A DNA stretch of 17,111 bases from Pseudomonadota bacterium (GTDB lineage: Bacteria; Myxococcota_A; Polyangia; Fen-1088). How positions within the stretch are numbered: the stretch's first letter is position 1; each line of letters begins with the position of its first letter. Location: positions 1-17,111 of the forward strand of contig JAEXQJ010000022.1 of assembly GCA_023438785.1 (NCBI GenBank), read 5' to 3'. Shown here piece after piece: positions 9,301-15,483 of this stretch. The notes under the pieces were generated by a model. That model was given only the letters and a program-made list of their open reading frames with translations, was not told the origin of the DNA and made no database searches. A program made the translations under genes and the position numbers.

Positions 9301-9423
9301 GGCCTGGCTTCCTTGTGCGCACTTCAGTTTCCCGCTGGGTGGGTCGGAAAAACCGCACCCCACCAGGAGCAGAACACACGACAAGAACACCCCGAAGCTG
9401 AACGACGCGCGAGTCTTATCCAC
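6379..9423 (-). CDS. Large RCC1-repeat lipoprotein with a seven-module cysteine-rich array
   Basis: This 1014-residue lipoprotein has a signal peptide ending LLVGC (lipid-bearing Cys 23) and an Asp/Ala-rich linker (about 61-100). Seven tandem Cys-rich modules of about 53 residues follow (101-473), each shaped like C...C..G...C..G...C....DG..CG...VC..G.C..C. A second Cys-rich region (about 478-577) and one 'Myxococcus cysteine-rich repeat' (about 580-608) lead to seven RCC1 blades (about 614-1012). The region from about 478 onward matches the downstream paralogue; the seven-module array is unique to this gene. The start is a GTG at 9423 preceded by a G-rich stretch; it gives a proper lipoprotein signal. 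It is the first gene of the minus-strand run. It is likely a rigid, disulfide-rich stalk displaying a propeller outside the outer membrane. The ligand is unknown. Confidence 0.9.
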   Translation of the reverse strand: MDKTRASFSFGVFLSCVLLLVGCGFSDPPSGKLKCAQGSQACPGGYVCDPGSLTCWKASEVKDDASISDTPVAQDGPASVDGDADLNADSQGDGAVDEGSTCQAGAPCDFGRECKKGRVNCATGVPVCEAGGDADDGSPCGSGKVCAAGQCVECSAGSKCVPSNPCHNGALACEGGTPSCVDLGTSRADGDSCGTDKVCRAGVCADCRLDASCEVAGAACRVGKTSCNTGQPVCIETGNAPDGSKCGNGMVCSGGACKACSQGTSCVPANPCHAGTLDCSSGTPTCAEGTTAVGNGTKCGDNKVCLNGTCAACAENQDCVPPGTTCKVGKTSCTTGTSVCVLSANAADGSDCGSGRVCSSGSCVACANGATCTPAGAPCHKGALDCSSGLPECKDQGTYQPNGTGCGTDLVCNNGSCAVCRAGTVCTPDDNVCKTGQTECTTGASVCKATGNVPDSPRVSCGPGMSCSAGTCAINPGCGSAAALDCPCAGAGSLNCNGARQALKLKCTGGVWVDNGTCLTGQNCDQSDGQCHTMISRCQTSAVFCDASDTLQTCNADYTATTPTPCVGICSANACQPPVCGDGKEQPSLAEECDDGNLTPGDGCEANCKTSTVVGLSAGDNFTCALLGSGAVRCWGDNTYGQLGLTDRDPHNTVYPYQIGLVTFGTETATQIASGSSHTCVALSGGGVRCWGANDWGQLGQGDTTVRNGPAPTISFSSPVKALVAGGSETCAVLENGSVRCWGANGSGALGLATTEHVSRTQAATALGAVSIGGTASSVVVGAGFVCATLATGSPICWGNNDLGQLGRGDTTSIGATETPAAATPPATPILPTSRTTNLMASGASHTCARLDNGYLECWGSNLAGQLGLGLAASGTSMYIGDDEAPATSGVLVLTDVSKVFAGNASTCAKLVTGALRCWGLNTKSQLGYGDITNRGGTSATRPASLPDVSFGSGITATTVALGASHSCALLSNGEVRCWGRNHLGQLGDGTRLLVSPDYVAKTPDQLTGVRVFQ
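6388..7584 (-). repeat. Seven-unit RCC1 blade array (first RCC1 gene)
   Basis: Residues 614-1012 hold seven blades marked by TCA.L..G.V.CWG.N..GQLG. The fourth has VCATL and ICWG, and the third ends in ALGLA instead of QLGLG. The blade count equals that of the paralogue downstream. Confidence 0.85.
8005..9123 (-). repeat. Seven tandem cysteine-rich modules in an A/B alternation
   Basis: Modules fall at residues 101-154, 155-207, 208-260, 261-313, 314-366, 367-420 and 421-473. Odd modules carry a C.(V/T)GKTSC.TG..VC-like core. Even modules carry PCH.G.L.C..G.P.C. The alternation suggests growth by duplication of a two-module unit of about 106 residues (about 320 bp) rather than single modules. 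Confidence 0.8.
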
Positions 9424-9456
9424 GGTCCCCCCGAAAAGGCCAAGAAATTGAGGACC

Positions 9457-9485
9457 TAGATATCACCACAGGCGCCGCGCGCCAA
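9457..9485 (-). promoter_or_regulatory. Possible promoter of the RCC1 operon
   Basis: On the minus strand TTGGCG (9480-9485) and TATCTA (9457-9462) are separated by 17 bases, giving a start near 9450 and a leader of about 27 bases before the GTG at 9423. The -10 match is weak, so this is only a candidate. Confidence 0.25.
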
Positions 9486-9669
9486 GTCGGGCCTTTCCGG
9501 CCATCCACAGCGTGCCGCACTTCGTCGAGAAGTCGCCGACCTGGCCTTCCCAAGCGCGACGACGCCCGGGCGGACCTCTTCAGGCGCCCTGAGGTCCACG
9601 GTCGGGAGGTAGCCTCGATGCCGGTGGATCCATCGTCAAGCTTCAGAGGCCCGCAGCCAAAAATGCAGT

Positions 9670-9699
9670 TTGCGCTAATGACCCTGGGTCAGTTACAAA
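9670..9699 (+). promoter_or_regulatory. Probable promoter of the TetR gene
   Basis: TTGCGC (9670-9675) and TACAAA (9694-9699) are 18 bases apart. Transcription should begin about 9706-9712, at or a few bases before the ATG at 9712. The first operator palindrome fills the spacer and the second covers the start region, so bound repressor would block this promoter. No ribosome binding site precedes the ATG, consistent with a leaderless or nearly leaderless messenger. Confidence 0.45.
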
Positions 9700-9713
9700 T
9701 GACCCAGGGTCAT
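9678..9713 (+). promoter_or_regulatory. Double palindromic operator, probably autoregulatory for TetR
   Basis: TGACCCTGGGTCA (9679-9691) and TGACCCAGGGTCA (9700-9712) are each palindromes with one central base. They are reverse complements of each other, so 9678-9713 is a perfect 14-bp-arm inverted repeat with an 8-base spacer. Their centres are 21 bp apart, two helical turns, putting two regulator dimers on the same DNA face. The right half overlaps the TetR start codon. TetR-family repressors commonly bind such sites next to their own gene. Confidence 0.75.
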
Positions 9714-10404
9714 GATGAAGAGGCGGGCGCACAGCCGGGAGGACAAGGCGAACCGACGCCAGGCGATCTTGACGGCCGCCGAGGAGGTCTGGCGTACGTC
9801 GACTTTCGATACCCTCACCATGGCCGCCGTGGCGGCGCGTGCCGCATTGGCCAAGGGCACCCTCTATCTATATTTCCCCACCAAAGAGGCGCTCCTGCTT
9901 GCCATGCTCGAGAGCCGGCTTGACCAGTGCCTCGCCAAGGTCGAGCGCCGCCTGGAGTCGGGCGAGTCGGTGACCGATGCAGAGGCGATGGCCACTATCA
10001 TGACGGCGGCGCTGTTCGCCGACCCGTCCCTCACGAGACTGCTTGCCATCATGGGGGCGATCCTTGAACACAACATGCCGTTAGCGCATGTCCGTCGATT
10101 CAAGGCTTGGATTCTCCAGCGTTTGGCAGAGGCCGGCCAGGTCTTCGAGCGACGTGTCCCCTTCATTCGCCGCGGCGAAGGCTTACGCCTCTTGTTGCAC
10201 GTTCAGATCCTTGTGGCCGGCATCGGCCAGCTCGCTCACCCCGCGCCGGCCGTTGCTCGGGTCTTGGCCCAGCCGGGATTCGAACGGCTGCGCATCGATT
10301 TCGCAGCGGAGTTTCGCAGCATGCTGGCGGCCCTGTTGCACAGAAGCGCGAGCTCGCCTTGCGCGCCACCGGCCGCGCGCTCCTCTCCAAGGAAAACGAA
10401 GTGA
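9712..10404 (+). CDS. TetR/AcrR-family transcriptional regulator
   Basis: This 230-residue DNA-binding protein has the TetR helix-turn-helix at about residues 17-62, recognisable from ILTAAEEV, TMAAVAARA and KGTLYLYFPTKEALL. The C-terminal part (about 65-210) is helical and should bind a small ligand and dimerise; it gives no clue to the ligand. The tail is Ser/Pro/Arg-rich. Two ATG codons open the gene (9712 and 9715). Both lie at or just past an operator palindrome and neither has a ribosome binding site. It is divergent from the RCC1 operon and 61 bases before the SRPBCC gene, so it probably represses itself and that gene, and possibly the divergent operon. A canonical repressor is likely. 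Confidence 0.92.
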   Translation: MMKRRAHSREDKANRRQAILTAAEEVWRTSTFDTLTMAAVAARAALAKGTLYLYFPTKEALLLAMLESRLDQCLAKVERRLESGESVTDAEAMATIMTAALFADPSLTRLLAIMGAILEHNMPLAHVRRFKAWILQRLAEAGQVFERRVPFIRRGEGLRLLLHVQILVAGIGQLAHPAPAVARVLAQPGFERLRIDFAAEFRSMLAALLHRSASSPCAPPAARSSPRKTK

Positions 10405-10465
10405 CTTCGACAGGGCTGTCCAGCAGGGCAGCGCCGGACACATGAACAAAGCTGTGAGGATGGCA

Positions 10466-10927
10466 ATGACCAAATACGACGTGACGGACGAGACGGTGGT
10501 GCACGCGAGTTCGGAGCTGGTTTTCGACGCTATCAGCGGAGTATTCGACGGAAAGGTCAACTGGTGGCTGCCGCATCTTTCCTCCAAGCTTCGCGAAGGT
10601 GTTTCCTGCAGCCAGGTCGGCGGCATCTTCGACGTCACCGTACACACCCTCTTCCCCTTGCGATTCACGGGGAAGACCGTCGAAGTCCAGAGGCCCGAGA
10701 AGCTTCGGGTCCAGTACCTCGCTGGCGACTTCCAGGGCGGGGCCTTGTGGACCTTCGACACCGTCGAAGGCGGCACGAGACTGCGCCTGAGGTGGCAAAC
10801 CAACCCATCGAGCCTGTTGGTGAAGCTCGCCTCGATTTGCGTTCCCGTCGGCAAGGGCCATTCTCAGGTGATGCGCAAGGGCTTCGCTGGGCTGGACAGA
10901 TACTTGGGCGCGGCGCCCCGAACGTGA
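10466..10927 (+). CDS. SRPBCC-family (START/Bet v 1-like) protein
   Basis: This protein of about 153 residues has the SRPBCC pattern. An opening strand holds the common VHASSELVFDAI motif. A middle part contains GGIFDVTVHT and PLRFTGKTVEVQRPEKLRVQYLAGDF, a later strand contains GTRLRLRWQTNP, and a C-terminal helix (about 122-148) closes the ligand cavity. Such proteins bind or modify hydrophobic small molecules, and some are polyketide cyclases, but no catalytic residue can be assigned. The ATG at 10466 is chosen because GAGGA lies 5 bases upstream; in-frame ATGs at 10442 and 10460 are alternatives. It follows the TetR gene closely, so its expression may respond to the same unknown compound. 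A lipid or aromatic substrate is plausible but not shown. Confidence 0.8.
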   Translation: MTKYDVTDETVVHASSELVFDAISGVFDGKVNWWLPHLSSKLREGVSCSQVGGIFDVTVHTLFPLRFTGKTVEVQRPEKLRVQYLAGDFQGGALWTFDTVEGGTRLRLRWQTNPSSLLVKLASICVPVGKGHSQVMRKGFAGLDRYLGAAPRT

Positions 10928-11180
10928 GCGTCCATTCGAGAGCAGAACGGTGCGCCGGCGCGAGTCGGTACGCCTGCACGATCTGGCCTTTTCCGGGGGG
11001 ACTTCGTGAGGGTGCGACGCGGGGCCGGGGCCAGGCGGCGCAGGGTCCACGTGCGTCAGGGTTCGGATGCCGCTGTGCTGGTGATCCCGGTTCGAAACCC
11101 TCTGGCACGCGCTCGACGAGACCTGAGCGGCTTGGCTAAGATTGCGGTGTTTGGGTCGGGCACTCCCTGAGTCTCGCAGG

Positions 11181-12086
11181 ATGATATTCCTCCTCCCCGT
11201 CACACTGCTGCTCACGGCGTTGCCGGTTCACGTCGAGGCAGAACACTGTCCGTCTGGGCAAGACATCGAGACAGCCCTCTCCTCGTTGCTTCCGGCAGCG
11301 CCAGCCGCGCGACCGCCCGATGTGGCACACGTATTTCGCCAGGACAAGCTTCTTCGGATCGAGCTGGTCGACGAGAACGGCGTCCTCATTGGCGCGCGCT
11401 CGCTCGACCACTCCGACCGCTGCGCCGAACTGGCGGTTCAGGTTGCGGTGGTGATTGCAAGCCTCGCGACCGACGACCACCCGGTCTTTTCGTTGCCCAC
11501 CCAGGAAGTGCCATCCCCAAGCCCTCCCACTCCGGCAATGCCGGCGCCCGCACCCCAGACGGTCGCGCGAGCCTCGTTCGATGTTGCTGCAGGTGTCTCG
11601 CTGTCCTATGCGGACGCCTTCGCGGTGGGCGGTTCGTTGGCTGCCGTCTGGATTCCGCGCGCAACGGGGCTGGGCCTTCGCCTTTCTGCAGGAACTGAAG
11701 ACACGCGTTCGATGAGTTTTGGCGAGGGAAAGCAGGCAACCTGGGCACGCTCGACCGCGACCACGGAGGCAGATTGGCGCCATGGCCGCGGTCGATTGAC
11801 GATGGATGTCCACGCGGGGCTAGCCTGGACGCTGCTTCATGCCGGCGGCTCTGGTTTTTCCAGCAACGCCTCTGACGACTCCTTTTCGCCCGGAACACAC
11901 GCAGGCGTCCGAGTGTCCTGGTGGCTCACGCCGCATGCAGCGGTGTGGCTCGGCATGGACGCGACCTATTGGTTGGTGCGGCAGTCTGTGACGGATACGC
12001 CAGCCGCCGCGGGACGCCAGGTCCCTGGCTTCTCCGCACTGGCAAGCCTTGGCCTGGCGCTGGGCCGTTCCGCAATCGACCGTTAG
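11181..12086 (+). CDS. Exported protein with a probable outer-membrane barrel, in an ECF sigma locus
   Basis: This 301-residue protein has a signal peptide (1-20, cleavage after VEA). Residues about 21-100 form a small domain with two cysteines (23 and 81) and the pattern D.LLRIELVDENGVLIGARSLDHSDRCAEL; I recognise this general layout from other myxobacterial ECF loci. A Pro-rich linker (about 105-128) leads to alternating hydrophobic strands (about 130-301), rich in Gly and aromatic residues, suggesting an outer-membrane beta-barrel. The ATG at 11181 begins the signal peptide; only AGG directly adjacent serves as ribosome binding site, and an in-frame TTG at 11142 is possible. It lies 15 bases before the sigma gene, so it is probably part of the same operon. 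Its function is not established. Confidence 0.78.
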   Translation: MIFLLPVTLLLTALPVHVEAEHCPSGQDIETALSSLLPAAPAARPPDVAHVFRQDKLLRIELVDENGVLIGARSLDHSDRCAELAVQVAVVIASLATDDHPVFSLPTQEVPSPSPPTPAMPAPAPQTVARASFDVAAGVSLSYADAFAVGGSLAAVWIPRATGLGLRLSAGTEDTRSMSFGEGKQATWARSTATTEADWRHGRGRLTMDVHAGLAWTLLHAGGSGFSSNASDDSFSPGTHAGVRVSWWLTPHAAVWLGMDATYWLVRQSVTDTPAAAGRQVPGFSALASLGLALGRSAIDR

Positions 12087-12101
12087 GTTCTGCGCTTCTG
12101 G

Positions 12102-12731
12102 GTGCACAGTAAGGACGTGTCCAGGTCCCTGGCCGCCACCTCCGAAGCTCCCGTCGCCACGGCGGGTTTGGGCGGCGTCTGCGAAAAGAACTGGTCTTTC
12201 GAAACCGTTTACCGCGCCCACGTCAGCACGGTCTCCCGCTGGGCCATGCGGCTCCTGGGACCCGACCGCGATTTCGAGGACGTGGTTCAGGATGTCTTCA
12301 TGGTCGTTCGCCGCCGACTTCCGGAGTTCCGCGGCGACGCCGAGATCACCACATGGCTTTACAAGATCACGATCCGCGTAGCGGCCCGTGCGCGCATGAG
12401 GGCTCACTGGTGGTCTTGGGTGACCGGCCGCGGGAGAAACCCCGGTCGCGGCCGCCCGTGCCAGACCTTCGTGCCCCCGCCGGACATGCCGAGAGACCCG
12501 CATGTTTTGCTCGAGGCACGCGAGCGAACGAGCCTCGTATATCGCGTGCTCGACGAGATCGGCGAGAAGAATCGCGCTGCCTTCATCATGTACGAGATCG
12601 AGGGACTGTCTGGCGCGCAGATCGCTGAGGTCATGGGCAGCAACATTCGGACCGTGTGGGTCCGCCTAAGTCGCGCGAGACAGAAATTCATCGAGCGCAT
12701 GACCGCGTGGGAAGCGAAGGAGAAGCCATGA
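12102..12731 (+). CDS. ECF-type RNA polymerase sigma factor
   Basis: This 209-residue sigma-70-family factor of the extracytoplasmic-function group directs RNA polymerase to a specific promoter set. Region 2 spans about 33-100, with FEDVVQDVF (58-66) and the DNA-melting part around EFRGDAEITTWLYKI. Region 4 spans about 143-197, with helix-turn-helix LSGAQIAEVMGSNIRTVWVRLSRAR. There is no region 1.1 or 3, as expected for ECF factors. The start is GTG at 12102, giving a slightly long N-terminus (about 30 residues before region 2); an in-frame GTG at 12117 is a poorer alternative. Its stop overlaps the next ATG by 4 bases, so the next protein is probably made in balance with it and may control it. 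No sensor or anti-sigma domain of a known family is fused. Confidence 0.92.
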   Translation: MHSKDVSRSLAATSEAPVATAGLGGVCEKNWSFETVYRAHVSTVSRWAMRLLGPDRDFEDVVQDVFMVVRRRLPEFRGDAEITTWLYKITIRVAARARMRAHWWSWVTGRGRNPGRGRPCQTFVPPPDMPRDPHVLLEARERTSLVYRVLDEIGEKNRAAFIMYEIEGLSGAQIAEVMGSNIRTVWVRLSRARQKFIERMTAWEAKEKP

Positions 12732-13942
12732 CCCATCCATCGGGCGATGTCGTACCGCGCTTGGTGGAGCGGAGAACAGGCGGCGATACCGCCGAAGACC
12801 GCGCCGCCGCACTGATTCGTGGAGCTCTCGTGCCGCGTGATCCCAGTTTCGCGGAACGGGAACGCATCTCGCGCGCCGTGGCCACGTGCGAACTCCCGCG
12901 AGCCCGTGCGCGCGTGGCCCTGCGCCTGGCTCTGGCGGCGGTCTGCCTGCTGGCGGGAGCGGCAACAGTGAGAGGCTACGAGATGGTCCGGCGTGCTGGT
13001 TGGCTGGGCGAGCCTGCGACCACGCCCAAACCGAAGCCCGCCCCGGCAAAGACATCGAAGCGGCAGGCAGCACCCACGGTGGCCCTGGCGCGGCCGGCTG
13101 AGGTCGAGATCGTCCCTGCTCCTGCCTTCGCCCCCGACGGCGAAGCCGCGCAAGACGCCCACAGCCAGAGTGCCTCGCCCGCCCAATCGCTCAACCGCCC
13201 AGCGCAACGACCACCCACGATCCCAAGCATCCCGCATGCTCGCGAGAGCGCTCGCCCGGCGCCGCAAGGCCGACAGGTTGTGACGGCGCCGTCGCGGGAC
13301 GTGGCGCCGCCCGCGCTGGCGACGCCTCTGATACCACCAGCAGCCACACGGACAACCGACTCGGGACCTGTAGCCGTGGTGCCACCTTCAGCCAGCCCGC
13401 AACCCCTGGTCGCACGAGCATCCGCGCCATCTCCTGCCGTTTCGCAGGAGATTCGCGAGATGGATCGAGCGATGGGGTACCTACGCCGCGATCGCGACGC
13501 TGTGTCCGCGCTGGGCGCACTCGACGGCTACATTGGGCGCTATCCGCACGGAGTCCTGGAAAAAGAAGCACGCCTGGCGCGTATCGATGCACTCCTTCTC
13601 CTCGGACGAGACGATCAAGCGTTGCAAGCCCTCGAGCTGACGAGCTTCGACCCGGGCCTTCGGTTGACGGAGCTGTTGGTGATTCGCGCAGAGCTTCGGG
13701 CCGCGAAAGACTGCCGACGTGCTGAACAGGATTTCGGTGCCGCGCTTGACCGCGGCCCTGATGCCAGGCTGCTGGAGAGGATTCTCTACGGGCGCGGAGC
13801 ATGCCGGACGAAGTTGCAGGATTTCGACGGTGCCAGCGACGATGTCCAGCGCTACCTCGAGCGCTTTCCCGCCGGTTCGCATGCTGACTGGGCTCGCCGC
13901 TGGCTGGCGAGTCGATACCCGTCGTCCGAAATCGGGCGTTAG
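12728..13942 (+). CDS. Single-pass TPR protein, candidate regulator of the adjacent sigma factor
   Basis: This 404-residue protein starts at an ATG that overlaps the sigma stop codon, with AAGGAG 5 bases upstream. The N-terminal about 60 residues are charged and probably cytoplasmic. One membrane segment (about 62-82) follows, then a long Pro/Ala-rich stretch (about 95-245) that could cross the periplasm. The C-terminal part (about 246-404) has TPR-like helical repeats, including SALGALDGYIGRYPHGVLEKEARLARIDALLLLG and a similar unit near DFDGASDDVQRYLERFPAGSHAD. The topology, with a short cytoplasmic part and a periplasmic protein-binding part, fits an anti-sigma factor or signal transmitter. 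The cytoplasmic part shows no zinc-type anti-sigma motif that I recognise. The role is inferred from position. Confidence 0.83.
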   Translation: MTHPSGDVVPRLVERRTGGDTAEDRAAALIRGALVPRDPSFAERERISRAVATCELPRARARVALRLALAAVCLLAGAATVRGYEMVRRAGWLGEPATTPKPKPAPAKTSKRQAAPTVALARPAEVEIVPAPAFAPDGEAAQDAHSQSASPAQSLNRPAQRPPTIPSIPHARESARPAPQGRQVVTAPSRDVAPPALATPLIPPAATRTTDSGPVAVVPPSASPQPLVARASAPSPAVSQEIREMDRAMGYLRRDRDAVSALGALDGYIGRYPHGVLEKEARLARIDALLLLGRDDQALQALELTSFDPGLRLTELLVIRAELRAAKDCRRAEQDFGAALDRGPDARLLERILYGRGACRTKLQDFDGASDDVQRYLERFPAGSHADWARRWLASRYPSSEIGR

Positions 13943-13986
13943 GTTTGCTCCGCCCGATGGACAAAAGCGAGAACCAGGAGGGGAAC

Positions 13987-15375
13987 ATGATTCGACCCAG
14001 GATTTCAGTGCTCGCCGCGTTGGCCTTGTCGTTGGGCGCCTGTCCAGTTGACAAGCTGGTCGTGAGCAACGGAGACAATGCGAACGGCGGCACGGGTGGT
14101 GGCGCCGCCACAGGGGCGACCGGCGGTGCCGTCACTTCGGTCACGCCTCCGGACGGGCCAGCAAGCGGCGGCACAACCGGCGCCGGGGCCGTTGCCGGAA
14201 CAGGCGGCGACTCGACCACCGCACCTATCACCACGGCCGGGACGGCCAGCGGCGGCATCACGGTTGTGCCGGATGCTGGTTCGGGCGGCCAGGCGGCAGA
14301 TGTCGGCGGGGTCGTGGCCGGCTCAGGCGGAGCGACCAGCCCCGGCGGCAGCGGCGGCGCGGGTGGTGCGACGGCTACGGGCGGTACGGCGGGGTCCGGC
14401 TTTGGCCCCTGCGACATCTATGCAGCCGCGAGCCCGGCCACGCCGTGCGTCGCTGCCTACAGCATGGTGCGAGTCCTTTCGAGGGCATACAGCGGCCCTC
14501 TGTATCAGGTCAGGAACGGAAGCTCGAACTCGAACACCGGCACGGGCGGCACGACCAGGGACATTGGCGCCACCGCGGACGGCTTCGCCGATGCGGCCAG
14601 CCAGGATGCCTTCTGCAGCGGCTCCATATGCACGGTGTCGATCTTGTACGACCAATCCGGAAACAACAACCACCTCCGCGTGGCCCCCAAAGGCCTCATG
14701 GCCGGCGGAGAATACGCCGACAAGGACGATTTCGAGTCGAGTGCGACCAGAGGCGCAATGACCGTCGCCAGGCACAAGGTCTATTCCCTGTACATGAATC
14801 CGCGCGAAGGATACCGACTCACCGCCGTTGGTACAGGAATGCCGGTCGGCAACAGCGAGCAAGGCATATACATGCTCATGGACGGCACGCGTTCGGGCAC
14901 TACGTGTTGCTGGGACTTCGGCAATGCCTCGCCCGACCCGATGAACCCCGGACTCTCGAACGCCTTGTTCTTTGGAACCGCCTTCTGGGGCAAGGGCGCC
15001 GGCACTGGCCCATGGTTCATGAGCGACCTCGGGTCCGGCGTTTGGGCTGGTGGCTCAGGGGAGTCGTTCGCCGTGAACAGCAACAATCCCTCGATGAACG
15101 TCCCCTTCGCTTTCGGTACGCTCAAGACCGGCCCTGGGCAATACGCGATTCGGGTCGCGGATCTGCAGAGTGCCTCCGATCTGACAACCGCCTATGACGG
15201 GGCCTCGCCCACGCCGTGGGCCAACGGTGGCGGCATCATCCTCGGGATTGCCAGCGACAATAGCAACGGTTCCTATGGAACCTTCTTCGAAGGCGCCATT
15301 ACTGCGGGCCGGCCCTCGAACGACACCGACCTGGCTGTCTTCAGGAACGTCCAAGCGGTGGGCTACACGAAGTAG
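13987..15375 (+). CDS. Lipoprotein with GH54-type (alpha-L-arabinofuranosidase B) catalytic domain
   Basis: This 462-residue lipoprotein has lipobox LGAC (Cys 19), a Gly/Thr/Ala-rich linker (about 30-138), then a domain (about 139-462) matching fungal arabinofuranosidase B. The match includes GPCDIYA, TPCVAAYS, YSGPLYQVRNGS, LYDQSGN, a Cys-Cys pair (307-308), FWGKGAG, a DL motif (347-348) and SDNSNG (423-428). In the fungal enzymes from memory, the nucleophile Glu follows Asp-Leu; here that position is Gly 349, while the acid/base Asp appears retained (Asp 424). The C-terminal arabinose-binding module of fungal enzymes is absent. The ATG at 13987 has a strong AGGAGG 5 bases upstream; the gap to the previous gene is 44 bases. 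It is exported, probably to the outer membrane. It may be an arabinose-polymer binder rather than an active enzyme. Confidence 0.88.
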   Translation: MIRPRISVLAALALSLGACPVDKLVVSNGDNANGGTGGGAATGATGGAVTSVTPPDGPASGGTTGAGAVAGTGGDSTTAPITTAGTASGGITVVPDAGSGGQAADVGGVVAGSGGATSPGGSGGAGGATATGGTAGSGFGPCDIYAAASPATPCVAAYSMVRVLSRAYSGPLYQVRNGSSNSNTGTGGTTRDIGATADGFADAASQDAFCSGSICTVSILYDQSGNNNHLRVAPKGLMAGGEYADKDDFESSATRGAMTVARHKVYSLYMNPREGYRLTAVGTGMPVGNSEQGIYMLMDGTRSGTTCCWDFGNASPDPMNPGLSNALFFGTAFWGKGAGTGPWFMSDLGSGVWAGGSGESFAVNSNNPSMNVPFAFGTLKTGPGQYAIRVADLQSASDLTTAYDGASPTPWANGGGIILGIASDNSNGSYGTFFEGAITAGRPSNDTDLAVFRNVQAVGYTK

Positions 15376-15400
15376 CGAGACGAAGACCAACCGGGATCGA

Positions 15401-15429
15401 GTGAACCGGGCGAGGAGGGCCCGGTTCAC
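15401..15429 (+). terminator. Perfect 11-bp stem-loop after the GH54 gene
   Basis: GTGAACCGGGC (15401-15411) is the exact reverse complement of 15419-15429, with a 7-base loop. It starts 26 bases after the GH54 stop codon. No T-tract follows on the plus strand, so it is a candidate terminator or 3' stabilising hairpin rather than a standard intrinsic terminator. It also lies just past the end of the minus-strand remnant, so a two-way role is possible. Confidence 0.5.
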
Positions 15430-15483
15430 GGAACCCAACCGTTGGGCATCCCCGTCGCGGACGGGCTGCACAAGACGGCCTAG

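Noticed and set aside
11088..11106. A tRNA T-arm-like GGTTCGAAACC
   Set aside because: The flanks do not form a five-base T stem and no acceptor, D or anticodon arm lines up on either strand.
10163..11215. A 350-residue minus-strand frame covering 10163-11215
   Set aside because: It is antisense to the TetR end and the SRPBCC gene, has no signal or domain, and codon patterns favour the plus strand. No gene is supported in 10928-11180 either.
13191..14417. A 408-residue Pro-rich minus-strand frame
   Set aside because: It mirrors the TPR gene end and the Gly/Thr-rich linker of the GH54 lipoprotein.
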